Program-made: the position numbers and the translations under genes
Assembly (NCBI GenBank): GCA_039182865.1
Contig: JBCDBX010000098.1
Coordinates: 1-6,194, forward strand
Reading direction: 5' to 3'
Length of the DNA: 6,194 bases
Source of the DNA: UBA1858 sp039182865
GTDB taxonomy: Bacteria; Pseudomonadota; Gammaproteobacteria; UBA4575
In this document: piece by piece, positions 1-6,194 of the stretch
Position numbering within the stretch: position 1 is the first letter of the stretch
Layout: each line of letters begins with the position of its first letter
Notes under the pieces: generated by a model
Database searches by the model: none
The model's input: only the letters and a program-made list of their open reading frames with translations
What the model was told of the DNA's origin: nothing

Positions 1-257
1 AAAATCATATTCGCATTACTCGGCATGATCATTTCTTTGGTTAGCAATTTAAGCGCGTCAGCAATCGGTTGTAACCAACCTCTAGGGCCTACTCGGTTTG
101 GCCCAATGCGAACTTGCATGTAACCAATAATTTTTCGCTCGGCGAAGGTGACGTATGCGACCGCCATCATTAATACTAGAATAAAGACAACGATCAAAAC
201 GGCGGTTATCCCTAACGTTCTATACAACTCTGGAATTGAGTGCCAAAGCTCCATCAT
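1..257 (-). CDS. nuoH: NADH-quinone oxidoreductase subunit H, N-terminal part (runs off left edge)
   Basis: NuoH is the membrane subunit of complex I that joins the peripheral arm to the membrane arm and forms the quinone access channel with NuoD and NuoB. Only the first 85 codons are visible; the gene continues past base 1. I translated it by hand. A short N-terminal stretch is followed by a hydrophobic first transmembrane helix at about residues 15-38. Then come the family hallmarks: AERKIIGYMQVRIGPNRVGP at residues 39-58, and WLQPIADALKLLTKE at 61-75, a conserved cytoplasm-facing loop near the quinone site. Two consecutive in-frame ATG codons (257 and 254) could start it. The first gives an ATGA overlap with the nuoG stop and has AAGGTG 7 nt upstream, so I prefer it. 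The usual family length is roughly 330-350 residues, so about three quarters of the gene lies outside the window. Confidence 0.96.
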   Translation of the reverse strand, partial: MMELWHSIPELYRTLGITAVLIVVFILVLMMAVAYVTFAERKIIGYMQVRIGPNRVGPRGWLQPIADALKLLTKEMIMPSNANMI

Positions 258-2581
258 GATGATGCACCTTCAGCTTTTTTAATTTGCACTTCACCATAAA
301 TAGCCCCAAGTTTTTCACTCCCCACCAAACCACTTGGAATATAAGCAGTACCTTCAATTAAATTATTATCTTGAGTACATTTGAAAGTCGCGGCTTGTTC
401 GTCTTGTGTGACCTCAACGAAGTCATCTTCTTCTAAACCGAGGCGGTTCATGTCATTTGCATGTAAAGCGACTTCCGCTTGCATGGATTTTTGTGCTTCT
501 TGTAGAGACATGGCATTTCTTACCAAAGCATCTATGGAATAAATAGGCTTGCTTCCCACTCTTTGGAAATCTTTAAAAGAAACTGAATTAATATCAACTT
601 GTGGTATGTGAGGTAATGCATTTGTAAAAGCAAAAGATGGATCTATCTGTTCACGAATTTCACTGCGGACTTTTTCAATTGAGTTAAAATCAAATCCATC
701 AAGTTCTAATTCAACTCCGAGCATACGCAGAATCTTCCAACCTTCTTTGACCTCGCCATCTGCATTAATAGTTTGCACAAAGGACTGCCAACGACCTTCT
801 AAGTTTACCTTGGTACCTTCGGTCTCAGCAAAACATGCAAGTGGTAATAACCAATCACAATATTCACGCATGGATTCAGTTGTAAATGAATTAAGCGAAA
901 TAACTTGCTCAGCGGTTTGGAGTGCAGATATTGTTTGTGCGGGTAACGCACAGTCAAACTCAGGCTCTAATCCCATTAGCAGGTAAACCTTACAAGGATC
1001 ATTCACCATATCCACATAATGCTTTCCTGGCTCCTCTGTTGGGGCTGCCATCGTTTTACGATGCGGAAGTGCACCTAATAATGATGCTCCTGAAGCATTA
1101 GATGACACTGAGATATAACCAAAAGCAGAACTGCTATTTTGCGCAAGTTGATAGGCGACTGCACGCAAGGACGAATATTCATAGTGTTGTTGTGCAAGAC
1201 CACCAAGCAAGACACAGGATCGCTCAGCATTCTTTAATAAGGAAACTAGTTCTGAAAATTGTTCACCTTGGTTGACTGATGCTAACTTCTCTAACCATTG
1301 CTGCGGGGTAAACACATAGTGAGTACTAAGATCCATGAAAAATTCACAATGCTGTGGATTGATCACAATAACTTTTGCACCGCGTAATGTTGCTTGACGC
1401 ACTTTATGAGCTAGCATGGGCTGCTCAGCACGCAAATCAGACCCCACGACCACAATAACATCTTGATTCTCTACATCGGTTATTGGCATTCCTAACCAAG
1501 GAAATGAAGGATCATGATCCTGGTCACTGAAATCAGTTTGATGGACTCGATGATCTATATTTTTAATGCCTAATGCATTTGCAATTTTTTGCATTAAATA
1601 TAATTCTTCATTAGTTTGATTGGGACTAATAAGTATTCCAATCTCTTGAGGCGAATATTCTTTTAGAGTTTGTGTAATATTTTGTAATGCATCAGACCAT
1701 TCTGCTGTATGCCACTCATCATTATCTTTGCGCATTACTTTTTTTAAACGTTGCTCGCTATAAATACCCTCATAACTAAAGCGATCGCGATCAGATATCC
1801 AGGTTTCATTAATTTCTGGATTTTCCTGTGGCACAGCGCGTATCACTTCACCACGTAAAGTATGCAAAATTAGATTTGAACCAAAGGAATCATGCGGGCT
1901 AATCGTTTGATGCTCGAACATTTCCCATGATCGCCCTTTCATGCGCGAAGGTTTTGCATTGAGCGCGCCAACAGGACATAAGTCGATCACGTTGCCTGAG
2001 AGCTCAGAGGATAATGATTTCTCAACATAGGTACCGATTTCCATAAACTCACCACGCCCTGTGGCTCCTAAATCGCGTACACCAGCAATTTCTTGCCCGA
2101 AACGTACACAGCGAGTGCAGTGTATGCAGCGTGTCATATCTGTTGAGACTAACGGACCTATTTTTTTATCTTTAACAACACGCTTACGTTCAGTAAAGCG
2201 ACTAACATCACTACCATATCCCATCGCAACATCTTGCAACTCACATTCACCACCTTGATCACACACCGGGCAATCTAATGGATGATTAATTAGCAAGAAT
2301 TCCATTGTGCCTTTCTGCGCATCAAGCGCCAGAGGTGAACGCGTATACACAACCATGCCTTCATTAACCGGTGTTGCACAAGCAGGTAATGGTTTGCGAG
2401 CTTTTTCCACTTCCACCATGCACATGCGACAGTTTGCCGCCACGCTTAAATGTTTGTGATAACAAAAACGGGGAATATCAATGCCTGCTTGATCAGCCAC
2501 TTCGATCAACATTGCATTTCGTGGCGCTTTTAATTCAACGCCATCGATAGTGACTGTGACTAGTTCTTGCTGTTCGGACAT
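254..2581 (-). CDS. nuoG: NADH-quinone oxidoreductase subunit G (75 kDa-type iron-sulfur subunit)
   Basis: NuoG is the large iron-sulfur subunit of the complex I peripheral arm and carries electrons from the NuoE/NuoF module towards NuoI and NuoB. Seen in the 775-residue sequence: an N-terminal ferredoxin-like domain with Cys40, 51, 54 and 68 (2Fe-2S, N1b); then His100, Cys104, 107 and 113 (4Fe-4S with a His ligand, N5); then Cys152, 155, 158 and 202 (4Fe-4S, N4). From about residue 220 there is a molybdopterin-oxidoreductase-like domain, with recognisable blocks at about 379-409 and 564-601 and a C-terminal segment near 707-766. In this family that domain is a structural relic with no bound molybdenum. 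The four-cysteine N7 motif that E. coli and Thermus carry just after N4 is absent. The length suits N7-lacking proteobacterial NuoG; the E. coli protein is about 900. The ATG overlaps the nuoF stop by 1 nt and follows a strong AGGAGG, so the start is secure. Confidence 0.97.
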   Translation of the reverse strand: MSEQQELVTVTIDGVELKAPRNAMLIEVADQAGIDIPRFCYHKHLSVAANCRMCMVEVEKARKPLPACATPVNEGMVVYTRSPLALDAQKGTMEFLLINHPLDCPVCDQGGECELQDVAMGYGSDVSRFTERKRVVKDKKIGPLVSTDMTRCIHCTRCVRFGQEIAGVRDLGATGRGEFMEIGTYVEKSLSSELSGNVIDLCPVGALNAKPSRMKGRSWEMFEHQTISPHDSFGSNLILHTLRGEVIRAVPQENPEINETWISDRDRFSYEGIYSEQRLKKVMRKDNDEWHTAEWSDALQNITQTLKEYSPQEIGILISPNQTNEELYLMQKIANALGIKNIDHRVHQTDFSDQDHDPSFPWLGMPITDVENQDVIVVVGSDLRAEQPMLAHKVRQATLRGAKVIVINPQHCEFFMDLSTHYVFTPQQWLEKLASVNQGEQFSELVSLLKNAERSCVLLGGLAQQHYEYSSLRAVAYQLAQNSSSAFGYISVSSNASGASLLGALPHRKTMAAPTEEPGKHYVDMVNDPCKVYLLMGLEPEFDCALPAQTISALQTAEQVISLNSFTTESMREYCDWLLPLACFAETEGTKVNLEGRWQSFVQTINADGEVKEGWKILRMLGVELELDGFDFNSIEKVRSEIREQIDPSFAFTNALPHIPQVDINSVSFKDFQRVGSKPIYSIDALVRNAMSLQEAQKSMQAEVALHANDMNRLGLEEDDFVEVTQDEQAATFKCTQDNNLIEGTAYIPSGLVGSEKLGAIYGEVQIKKAEGASS
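265..270 (-). promoter_or_regulatory. ribosome-binding site for nuoH
   Basis: On the minus strand this reads AAGGTG, a Shine-Dalgarno-like element inside the last codons of nuoG. It lies 7 nt before the ATG at 257 and 10 nt before the ATG at 254. The spacing slightly favours the upstream ATG, which overlaps the nuoG stop (ATGA) and suggests translational coupling. Both starts are possible and differ by one methionine. Confidence 0.55.
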
Positions 2582-3867
2582 TAGGCCGCAGCCTCCTGCT
2601 TATTCACCATGCTGCAACCATGCTCCACATAATGCACAAATTCTTCACGATAGTTTTTAATAAAACTTTGTACCGGCATTGCTGCAGCATCACCTAAGGC
2701 ACAAATTGTTCTACCCATAATATTGCCAGCAACACTATCAAGCTTATCTATATCTTCTATAGTGCCTTCACCATTCAAAATGCGTGTTAACATACGATAC
2801 AACCAACCCGTGCCTTCACGACAAGGCGTGCATTGACCGCAAGATTCAGAAAAATAAAAACGTGAGATACGACGTAGCACATCGACCATATCAGTTGTCT
2901 CATCCATCACAACAACTGCACCTGAACCAAGAAAAGATCCAACTTTACCGATTGAGTCATAATCCATATTGGTTTTCATCATGACATCTCCGGGAATTAC
3001 AGGCACAGATGATCCACCTGGAATAACGGCTTTTAGTTTTCGTCCCTTCCAAATACCACCGGCCATTTCCAATAACTCGCTAAAGGGCATACCGAGCGAT
3101 ACTTCATAATTACCGGGTTTTTGCACATGTCCCGAAACGGAAAAACATTTCACACCACCATTATTAGGAATACCTAGATCTGCAAACCATTGCGACCCTC
3201 TATGCACAATCGATGGGACTGATGCCAGACTCTCCGTATTATTAATTGTGGTAGGACAACCATATAAGCCAAATGCTGCTGGGAATGGTGGTTTAAATCT
3301 GGGTTGACCTTTTTTACCTTCTAAGGATTCCAGTAAAGCTGTTTCTTCACCACAAATATAAGCACCTGCACCAAGCACATCATATAATTCATAATCAAAA
3401 CCTGAACCTAGAATATTTTTACCGACATAACCTTGCTCATAGGCTTCGTTAAGCGCTTTTTTGAAATGCTTATAAGGCTCATCCATAAATTCGCCACGCA
3501 TATAGTTATAACCTGCGTTTGCATTAATGGCATAACCCGCAATGATCATGCCTTCAACTAGCGAGTGTGGATTAAATCTGAGTATGTCCCGGTCTTTACA
3601 AGTTCCAGGCTCTGATTCATCTGAGTTACAAACAAGATAAGTAGGCTTTTCCGAATGTTTAGGCATGAAACTCCATTTCACACCGGTTGGAAAGCCTGCC
3701 CCACCGCGACCACGCAAGCCAGAAGATTTTACGATTTCAATGACATCTTCAGGAGATATCTTTTCACGTATTATTTTTTCAAGTGCTTGATAGCCACCGA
3801 TACTTTTATAAGTTTCCAACGACCATGGATTGTCTAAATGCCGCGTTTGGTAAACAACTTCATCCAT
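2581..3867 (-). CDS. nuoF: NADH-quinone oxidoreductase subunit F (NADH- and FMN-binding, 51 kDa-type)
   Basis: NuoF is the electron entry point of complex I: it oxidises NADH with bound FMN and passes electrons to cluster N3 and, via NuoE, N1a. The 428-residue protein has the expected full length. The glycine-rich nucleotide-binding motif RGRGGAGFPTG is at 52-62, followed by the NSDESEPGTCKDR block at 81-93 (acidic residues D83, E84 and E86 near the NADH/FMN site). The second glycine-rich signature GAGAYICGEETALLESLEG is at 166-184. The N3 4Fe-4S ligands are in ESCGQCTPCREG (Cys343, 346 and 349), plus Cys389 in RTICALGDAAAMP. It starts 2 nt after the nuoE stop and its own stop overlaps the nuoG start by 1 nt, so E-F-G is a tight block encoding the NADH dehydrogenase module. 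No anomalies were seen. Paralogous fusions such as HoxF or the formate dehydrogenase beta subunit are excluded by length and context. Confidence 0.98.
   Translation of the reverse strand: MDEVVYQTRHLDNPWSLETYKSIGGYQALEKIIREKISPEDVIEIVKSSGLRGRGGAGFPTGVKWSFMPKHSEKPTYLVCNSDESEPGTCKDRDILRFNPHSLVEGMIIAGYAINANAGYNYMRGEFMDEPYKHFKKALNEAYEQGYVGKNILGSGFDYELYDVLGAGAYICGEETALLESLEGKKGQPRFKPPFPAAFGLYGCPTTINNTESLASVPSIVHRGSQWFADLGIPNNGGVKCFSVSGHVQKPGNYEVSLGMPFSELLEMAGGIWKGRKLKAVIPGGSSVPVIPGDVMMKTNMDYDSIGKVGSFLGSGAVVVMDETTDMVDVLRRISRFYFSESCGQCTPCREGTGWLYRMLTRILNGEGTIEDIDKLDSVAGNIMGRTICALGDAAAMPVQSFIKNYREEFVHYVEHGCSMVNKQEAAA
2592..2597 (-). promoter_or_regulatory. strong ribosome-binding site for nuoG
   Basis: The minus strand reads AGGAGG, a full-consensus Shine-Dalgarno sequence, 10 nt before the nuoG ATG at 2581. 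It sits within the last codons of nuoF (part of the Gln-Glu-Ala-Ala-Ala tail). With the TAATG stop/start overlap, it fixes the nuoG start and points to coupled translation. Confidence 0.8.
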
Positions 3868-3869
3868 AA

Positions 3870-4370
3870 TTAATCCAGCTCCTCAAGAATTTCATCGACT
3901 TTAGCTTCGGTTAAATGTTCATGATAAACATGATTCACTTGCATCATAGGTGCACCACAACAACCTGCTAAACACTCCTCTTCTTTCTTTAAATAAAATT
4001 TTCCATCTGATGTGCTGCCACCGCATTTAATGGATAACTTTTTTTCGATGTATTCAAGAATCTCTTCGCCACCACGCAACATACATGACAAATTAGTGCA
4101 TACTGCGATCGTATGTTTACCAACAGGCTCTAACTCAAACATGGAATAAAATGATGCAACTTCGTAAACTGCGATCGCTGGCATTTCAAGTCTTTTAGCT
4201 AATGCATCCATTTGCTCGACCGGCAAGTAGCTGTATTCATGCTGTATCGCATGCAATCCACCCAAAACAGCGGATTGCTTTTGTTCATCCGGAAAACGCT
4301 GGCACCAATCGGCTACTTTGTCTTGCACTTCAGGTGAAAGTTCTTTGCTAATGTCTTGCGTCATTGTCAT
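3870..4370 (-). CDS. nuoE: NADH-quinone oxidoreductase subunit E (24 kDa-type, 2Fe-2S)
   Basis: NuoE is the thioredoxin-fold 2Fe-2S subunit that pairs with NuoF and holds cluster N1a, an off-path centre near the FMN. At 166 residues it matches the usual bacterial length. The N-terminal helical part contains the conserved LGGLHAIQHEYSYLP-type segment (36-50) and VYEVASFYSMFEL (68-80). The cluster ligands are Cys91 and Cys96 (CTNLSC) and Cys133 and Cys137 (ECLAGC). An additional cysteine, Cys138, directly follows the last ligand, and APMMQVN follows that. The first ATG (4370) overlaps the nuoD stop as TAATG. A second in-frame ATG at 4364 (Met3) has AGG 8 nt upstream and is a credible alternative start, giving 164 residues. 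The stop is 2 nt before nuoF. The assignment is certain; only the exact N terminus is open. Confidence 0.97.
   Translation of the reverse strand: MTMTQDISKELSPEVQDKVADWCQRFPDEQKQSAVLGGLHAIQHEYSYLPVEQMDALAKRLEMPAIAVYEVASFYSMFELEPVGKHTIAVCTNLSCMLRGGEEILEYIEKKLSIKCGGSTSDGKFYLKKEEECLAGCCGAPMMQVNHVYHEHLTEAKVDEILEELD
3879..3884 (-). promoter_or_regulatory. ribosome-binding site for nuoF
   Basis: The minus strand reads GAGGAG, a good Shine-Dalgarno element inside the codons for the Glu-Glu-Leu-Asp tail of nuoE. It lies 11 nt before the nuoF ATG at 3867, slightly longer than ideal spacing. No other in-frame start lies nearby, so it supports the chosen start. Confidence 0.65.
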
Positions 4371-5623
4371 TACCTATCGATCTCGCCAAATACTATGTCT
4401 TGCGTTCCAATAACGGCGACAACATCTGCCAACATATGACCACGTACCATTTCATCGAGTGCAGCTAAATGTGCAAAGCCAGGCGCACGAACTTTTAGAC
4501 GATAAGGTTTATTGGAACCATCAGATACCAAATAAACGCCAAACTCACCTTTAGGATGTTCAATCGCGGTGTAGACTTCACCCTCTGGCAAACAATAACC
4601 TTCAGTGAATAGTTTAAAGTGATGTATGAGCGCTTCCATATCATCTTTCATATCGGCGCGATGTGGTGGCGTTATTTTATGATCCTTATGTATCACAGGA
4701 CCGGAATTATCTCTGAGCCATTTAACACATTGCTTAATTATTTTGTTTGATTGACGCATTTCTTCAATGCGCACTAAGTAACGATCGTAGCAATCGCCGG
4801 TTACGCCAATGGGAATGGAGAAATCTAATCTATCGTAAACTTCATAAGGTTGCTTACGACGTAAATCCCATTCGATACCTGAGCCACGTAACATTGGCCC
4901 AGTGAAACCTAGCTGCAGTGCACGTTCAGGTGACACAACCCCTATATTCACTGTTCTTTGTTTCCAGATGCGATTGTCAGTAAGTAACGTTTCATACTCA
5001 TCCACACATCCCGGGAATCGTTCTGTGAAATCCTGTATGAAATCTAATAGAGAACCTTCACGCGCTTCATTCAACTTGCTAACTTCTTTTTCGTTGCGCC
5101 ATTTGGAAGATTCATACCTCGGCATACTTTCTGGCAAATCACGATACACTCCACCAGGACGATAATAAGTTGCGTGCATACGTGCACCCGACACTGCTTC
5201 ATAACAATCCATTAAATCTTCACGTTCACGAAACGCATATAAGAACATAGACATCGCACCGACATCTAAGGCATGAGCACCTAGCCATAATAAATGATTT
5301 AGAATACGTGTAATTTCATCAAACATCACTCGGATGTATTGCGCACGCTCAGGTGCTTCAATCCCTAATAATTTTTCTATCGCAAGCACATAACCGTGTT
5401 CATTACACATCATCGAGACATAGTCCAAACGATCCATATAACCAATACTTTGATTATATGGTTTACTTTCCGCAAGTTTCTCCGTGCCGCGATGCAACAA
5501 ACCTACGTGCGGATCAGCACGCTCGATGACTTCTCCATCCATCTCTAAAACTAAACGCAAGACACCATGAGCCGCGGGATGCTGCGGTCCAAAATTCATC
5601 GTGTAATTTCTAATTTCTGCCAT
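4370..5623 (-). CDS. nuoD: NADH-quinone oxidoreductase subunit D (49 kDa-type, quinone-site subunit)
   Basis: NuoD is the 49 kDa-type connecting subunit of complex I. It is related to the large subunit of NiFe hydrogenases but has no metal centre, and it forms the quinone-reduction pocket with NuoB and NuoH. The 417-residue length is standard for unfused NuoD. The family signature NFGPQHPAAHGVLRLVLEMDG is at 10-30, with His19 corresponding to the conserved quinone-site histidine, and RLDYVSMM at 65-72 carries the conserved quinone-site Tyr68. Other hallmarks are HRGTEKLAE (44-52), GAHALDVGAMSMF (115-127), YETLLTDNRIWKQRT (210-224), TGPMLRGSG (241-249) and the C terminus ending GTQDIVFGEIDR. 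The hydrogenase metal-binding CxxC pairs are absent, as expected for complex I. It starts 2 nt after nuoC, with GAAGAG (5637-5632) 8 nt upstream as ribosome-binding site. It is a separate gene, not fused to nuoC. Confidence 0.98.
   Translation of the reverse strand: MAEIRNYTMNFGPQHPAAHGVLRLVLEMDGEVIERADPHVGLLHRGTEKLAESKPYNQSIGYMDRLDYVSMMCNEHGYVLAIEKLLGIEAPERAQYIRVMFDEITRILNHLLWLGAHALDVGAMSMFLYAFREREDLMDCYEAVSGARMHATYYRPGGVYRDLPESMPRYESSKWRNEKEVSKLNEAREGSLLDFIQDFTERFPGCVDEYETLLTDNRIWKQRTVNIGVVSPERALQLGFTGPMLRGSGIEWDLRRKQPYEVYDRLDFSIPIGVTGDCYDRYLVRIEEMRQSNKIIKQCVKWLRDNSGPVIHKDHKITPPHRADMKDDMEALIHHFKLFTEGYCLPEGEVYTAIEHPKGEFGVYLVSDGSNKPYRLKVRAPGFAHLAALDEMVRGHMLADVVAVIGTQDIVFGEIDR
4373..4375 (-). 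promoter_or_regulatory. weak ribosome-binding site that bears on the nuoE start
   Basis: The minus strand reads GATAGGTAATGACAATG across the nuoD/nuoE junction. The AGG here is only 2 nt from the first nuoE ATG (4370) but 8 nt from the second (4364), a workable spacing. For the first ATG the only candidate is a weak GAGA at 4384-4381, 10 nt away. Initiation at the first ATG may instead rely on ribosomes terminating at the overlapping nuoD TAA. Confidence 0.35.
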
Positions 5624-5625
5624 GA

Positions 5626-6194
5626 TTAATGCTCTTCTAAGTCATCATAACGATGATCATGACGAATAACTTTTGGTACAAGCACGCGTGGCTCAATCGA
5701 CACCGGTTCATATATGACGCGTTCCTGTGAAGGGTCATAACGCACTTCGACATGCCCAACCAATGGAAAATCTTTTCTCAATGGATGGCCCACAAATCCA
5801 TAATCAGTGAGTAAACGACGCAAATCAGGATGTCCCTCAAATACTATGCCATACAGGTCAAATGCTTCACGCTCATACCAATTTGCACAACTCCAAATAG
5901 AACATACCGAAGGAACTGTTGGAAAGTTATTATCCTCGCATAAAGCTTTTACACGCAATCTTCTATTCTTTGAAACTGATAACAAATGATAAACCGCTGC
6001 GAAACGCGACTCCTTCATATCAGGTTGAATAGGATTATCATCAAAGGTGAAACGACCAAATGTATTTTCAGTTACACCACGACTAAAACCCGTACCTGTT
6101 GCTTGTTTAGTTTTCCATTCAGTTTTGCCGTGCTCGAGATAATCAACACCAGCGATATCAATTAATTGTTCAAATGAAAATTGCGGATCATTGC
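5626..6194 (-). CDS. nuoC: NADH-quinone oxidoreductase subunit C (30 kDa-type), 5' end beyond the window
   Basis: NuoC is the 30 kDa-type structural subunit of the peripheral arm. It has no cofactor and packs against NuoD. The frame is open to the right edge, so 188 residues are visible without the start; roughly the first 20-50 residues lie outside. Hand translation of 6194-6019 gives NDPQFSFEQLIDIAGVDYLE and then a TGFSRGV segment, typical upstream NuoC sequence. It leads straight into ESRFAAVYHLLSVSKNRRLR. The 30 kDa signature EREAFDLYGIVFEGHPDLRR lies at visible residues 107-126, followed by LLTDYGFVGHPLRKDFPL and the conserved tail YEPVSIEPRVLVP. The internal ATG at 6018 is not the start: conserved sequence continues upstream of it and no ribosome-binding site precedes it. 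The stop is 2 nt before nuoD; the two genes are separate, unlike the enteric nuoCD fusion. Confidence 0.97.
   Translation of the reverse strand, partial: NDPQFSFEQLIDIAGVDYLEHGKTEWKTKQATGTGFSRGVTENTFGRFTFDDNPIQPDMKESRFAAVYHLLSVSKNRRLRVKALCEDNNFPTVPSVCSIWSCANWYEREAFDLYGIVFEGHPDLRRLLTDYGFVGHPLRKDFPLVGHVEVRYDPSQERVIYEPVSIEPRVLVPKVIRHDHRYDDLEEH

Noticed and set aside
747..986. Plus-strand open frame of 79 codons within nuoG
   Set aside because: It is antisense to a well-conserved NuoG coding region, with no recognisable protein features; a shadow frame.
1739..1745. Run of seven T (A on the coding strand) in nuoG, with a second run of seven at 2161-2167, as possible slippage or frameshift sites
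   Set aside because: The NuoG frame is continuous and conserved on both sides of each run; they simply encode Lys-Lys pairs in an AT-rich gene.
2061..2258. Plus-strand open frame of 65 codons opposite the NuoG cluster-binding region
   Set aside because: The opposite strand encodes the invariant N5/N4 cysteines, so the antisense frame is a by-product of that constraint.
2784..2984. Plus-strand open frame of 66 codons opposite nuoF
   Set aside because: It lies antisense to the NuoF N3 cluster region and encodes a low-complexity, unrecognisable peptide; a shadow frame.
3655..3837. Plus-strand open frame of 60 codons opposite the nuoF 5' region
   Set aside because: It is antisense to the glycine-rich NADH-binding motif and resembles no known protein.
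4902..5165. Plus-strand open frame of 87 codons opposite nuoD
   Set aside because: It is antisense to conserved NuoD sequence and contains no domain or motif; a shadow frame.
5807..5989. Plus-strand open frame of 60 codons opposite nuoC
   Set aside because: It is antisense to the NuoC 30 kDa signature and is explained by that coding constraint.
1..6194. Search for a novel inserted system, mobile element, CRISPR array or RNA gene
   Set aside because: Coding sequence of canonical complex I subunits covers the window, with gaps of at most 2 nt, leaving no room for an inserted element; no repeats or RNA-like structures stood out.

Overview
The whole window is an internal stretch of a proton-pumping NADH:quinone oxidoreductase (respiratory complex I, NDH-1) operon, read entirely from the minus strand. 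In transcription order it holds nuoC (5' end beyond the right edge), nuoD, nuoE, nuoF, nuoG and the first 85 codons of nuoH (running off the left edge). This is the canonical bacterial nuoC-D-E-F-G-H order, and every subunit is intact where visible. No RNA gene, mobile element, repeat array, promoter or terminator was seen, and there is no gene-free stretch longer than 2 bases.

Organism: the proteins look proteobacterial. nuoC and nuoD are separate genes rather than the fused nuoCD of E. coli and other Enterobacterales. NuoG is of the shorter type (775 residues) that lacks the extra N7 iron-sulfur cluster ligands. By eye the DNA is moderately AT-rich with many A/T third positions. This fits a gammaproteobacterium outside the enterics (for example Legionella/Coxiella-like) or a related lineage. 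The exact group is an inference and cannot be fixed without a tree.

Layout (minus strand, right to left): nuoC 6194-5626 (partial); 2-nt gap; nuoD 5623-4370; 1-nt overlap (TAATG); nuoE 4370-3870; 2-nt gap; nuoF 3867-2581; 1-nt overlap (TAATG); nuoG 2581-254; 4-nt overlap (ATGA); nuoH 257-1 (partial). The junctions imply one polycistronic mRNA with translational coupling, and the ribosome-binding sites lie inside the preceding genes.

How they work together: NuoF binds NADH and FMN and, with NuoE and NuoG, forms the electron-input module. Electrons pass along the iron-sulfur chain (N3 in NuoF, N1a in NuoE, N1b/N5/N4 in NuoG) to the connecting module. NuoC and NuoD are part of that module, and NuoD lines the quinone site together with membrane subunit NuoH. 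All cluster-ligand residues expected for these subunits are present, so the complex appears functional. I found no evidence of an undescribed system here; the findings are refinements of start sites, cluster content and gene organisation.
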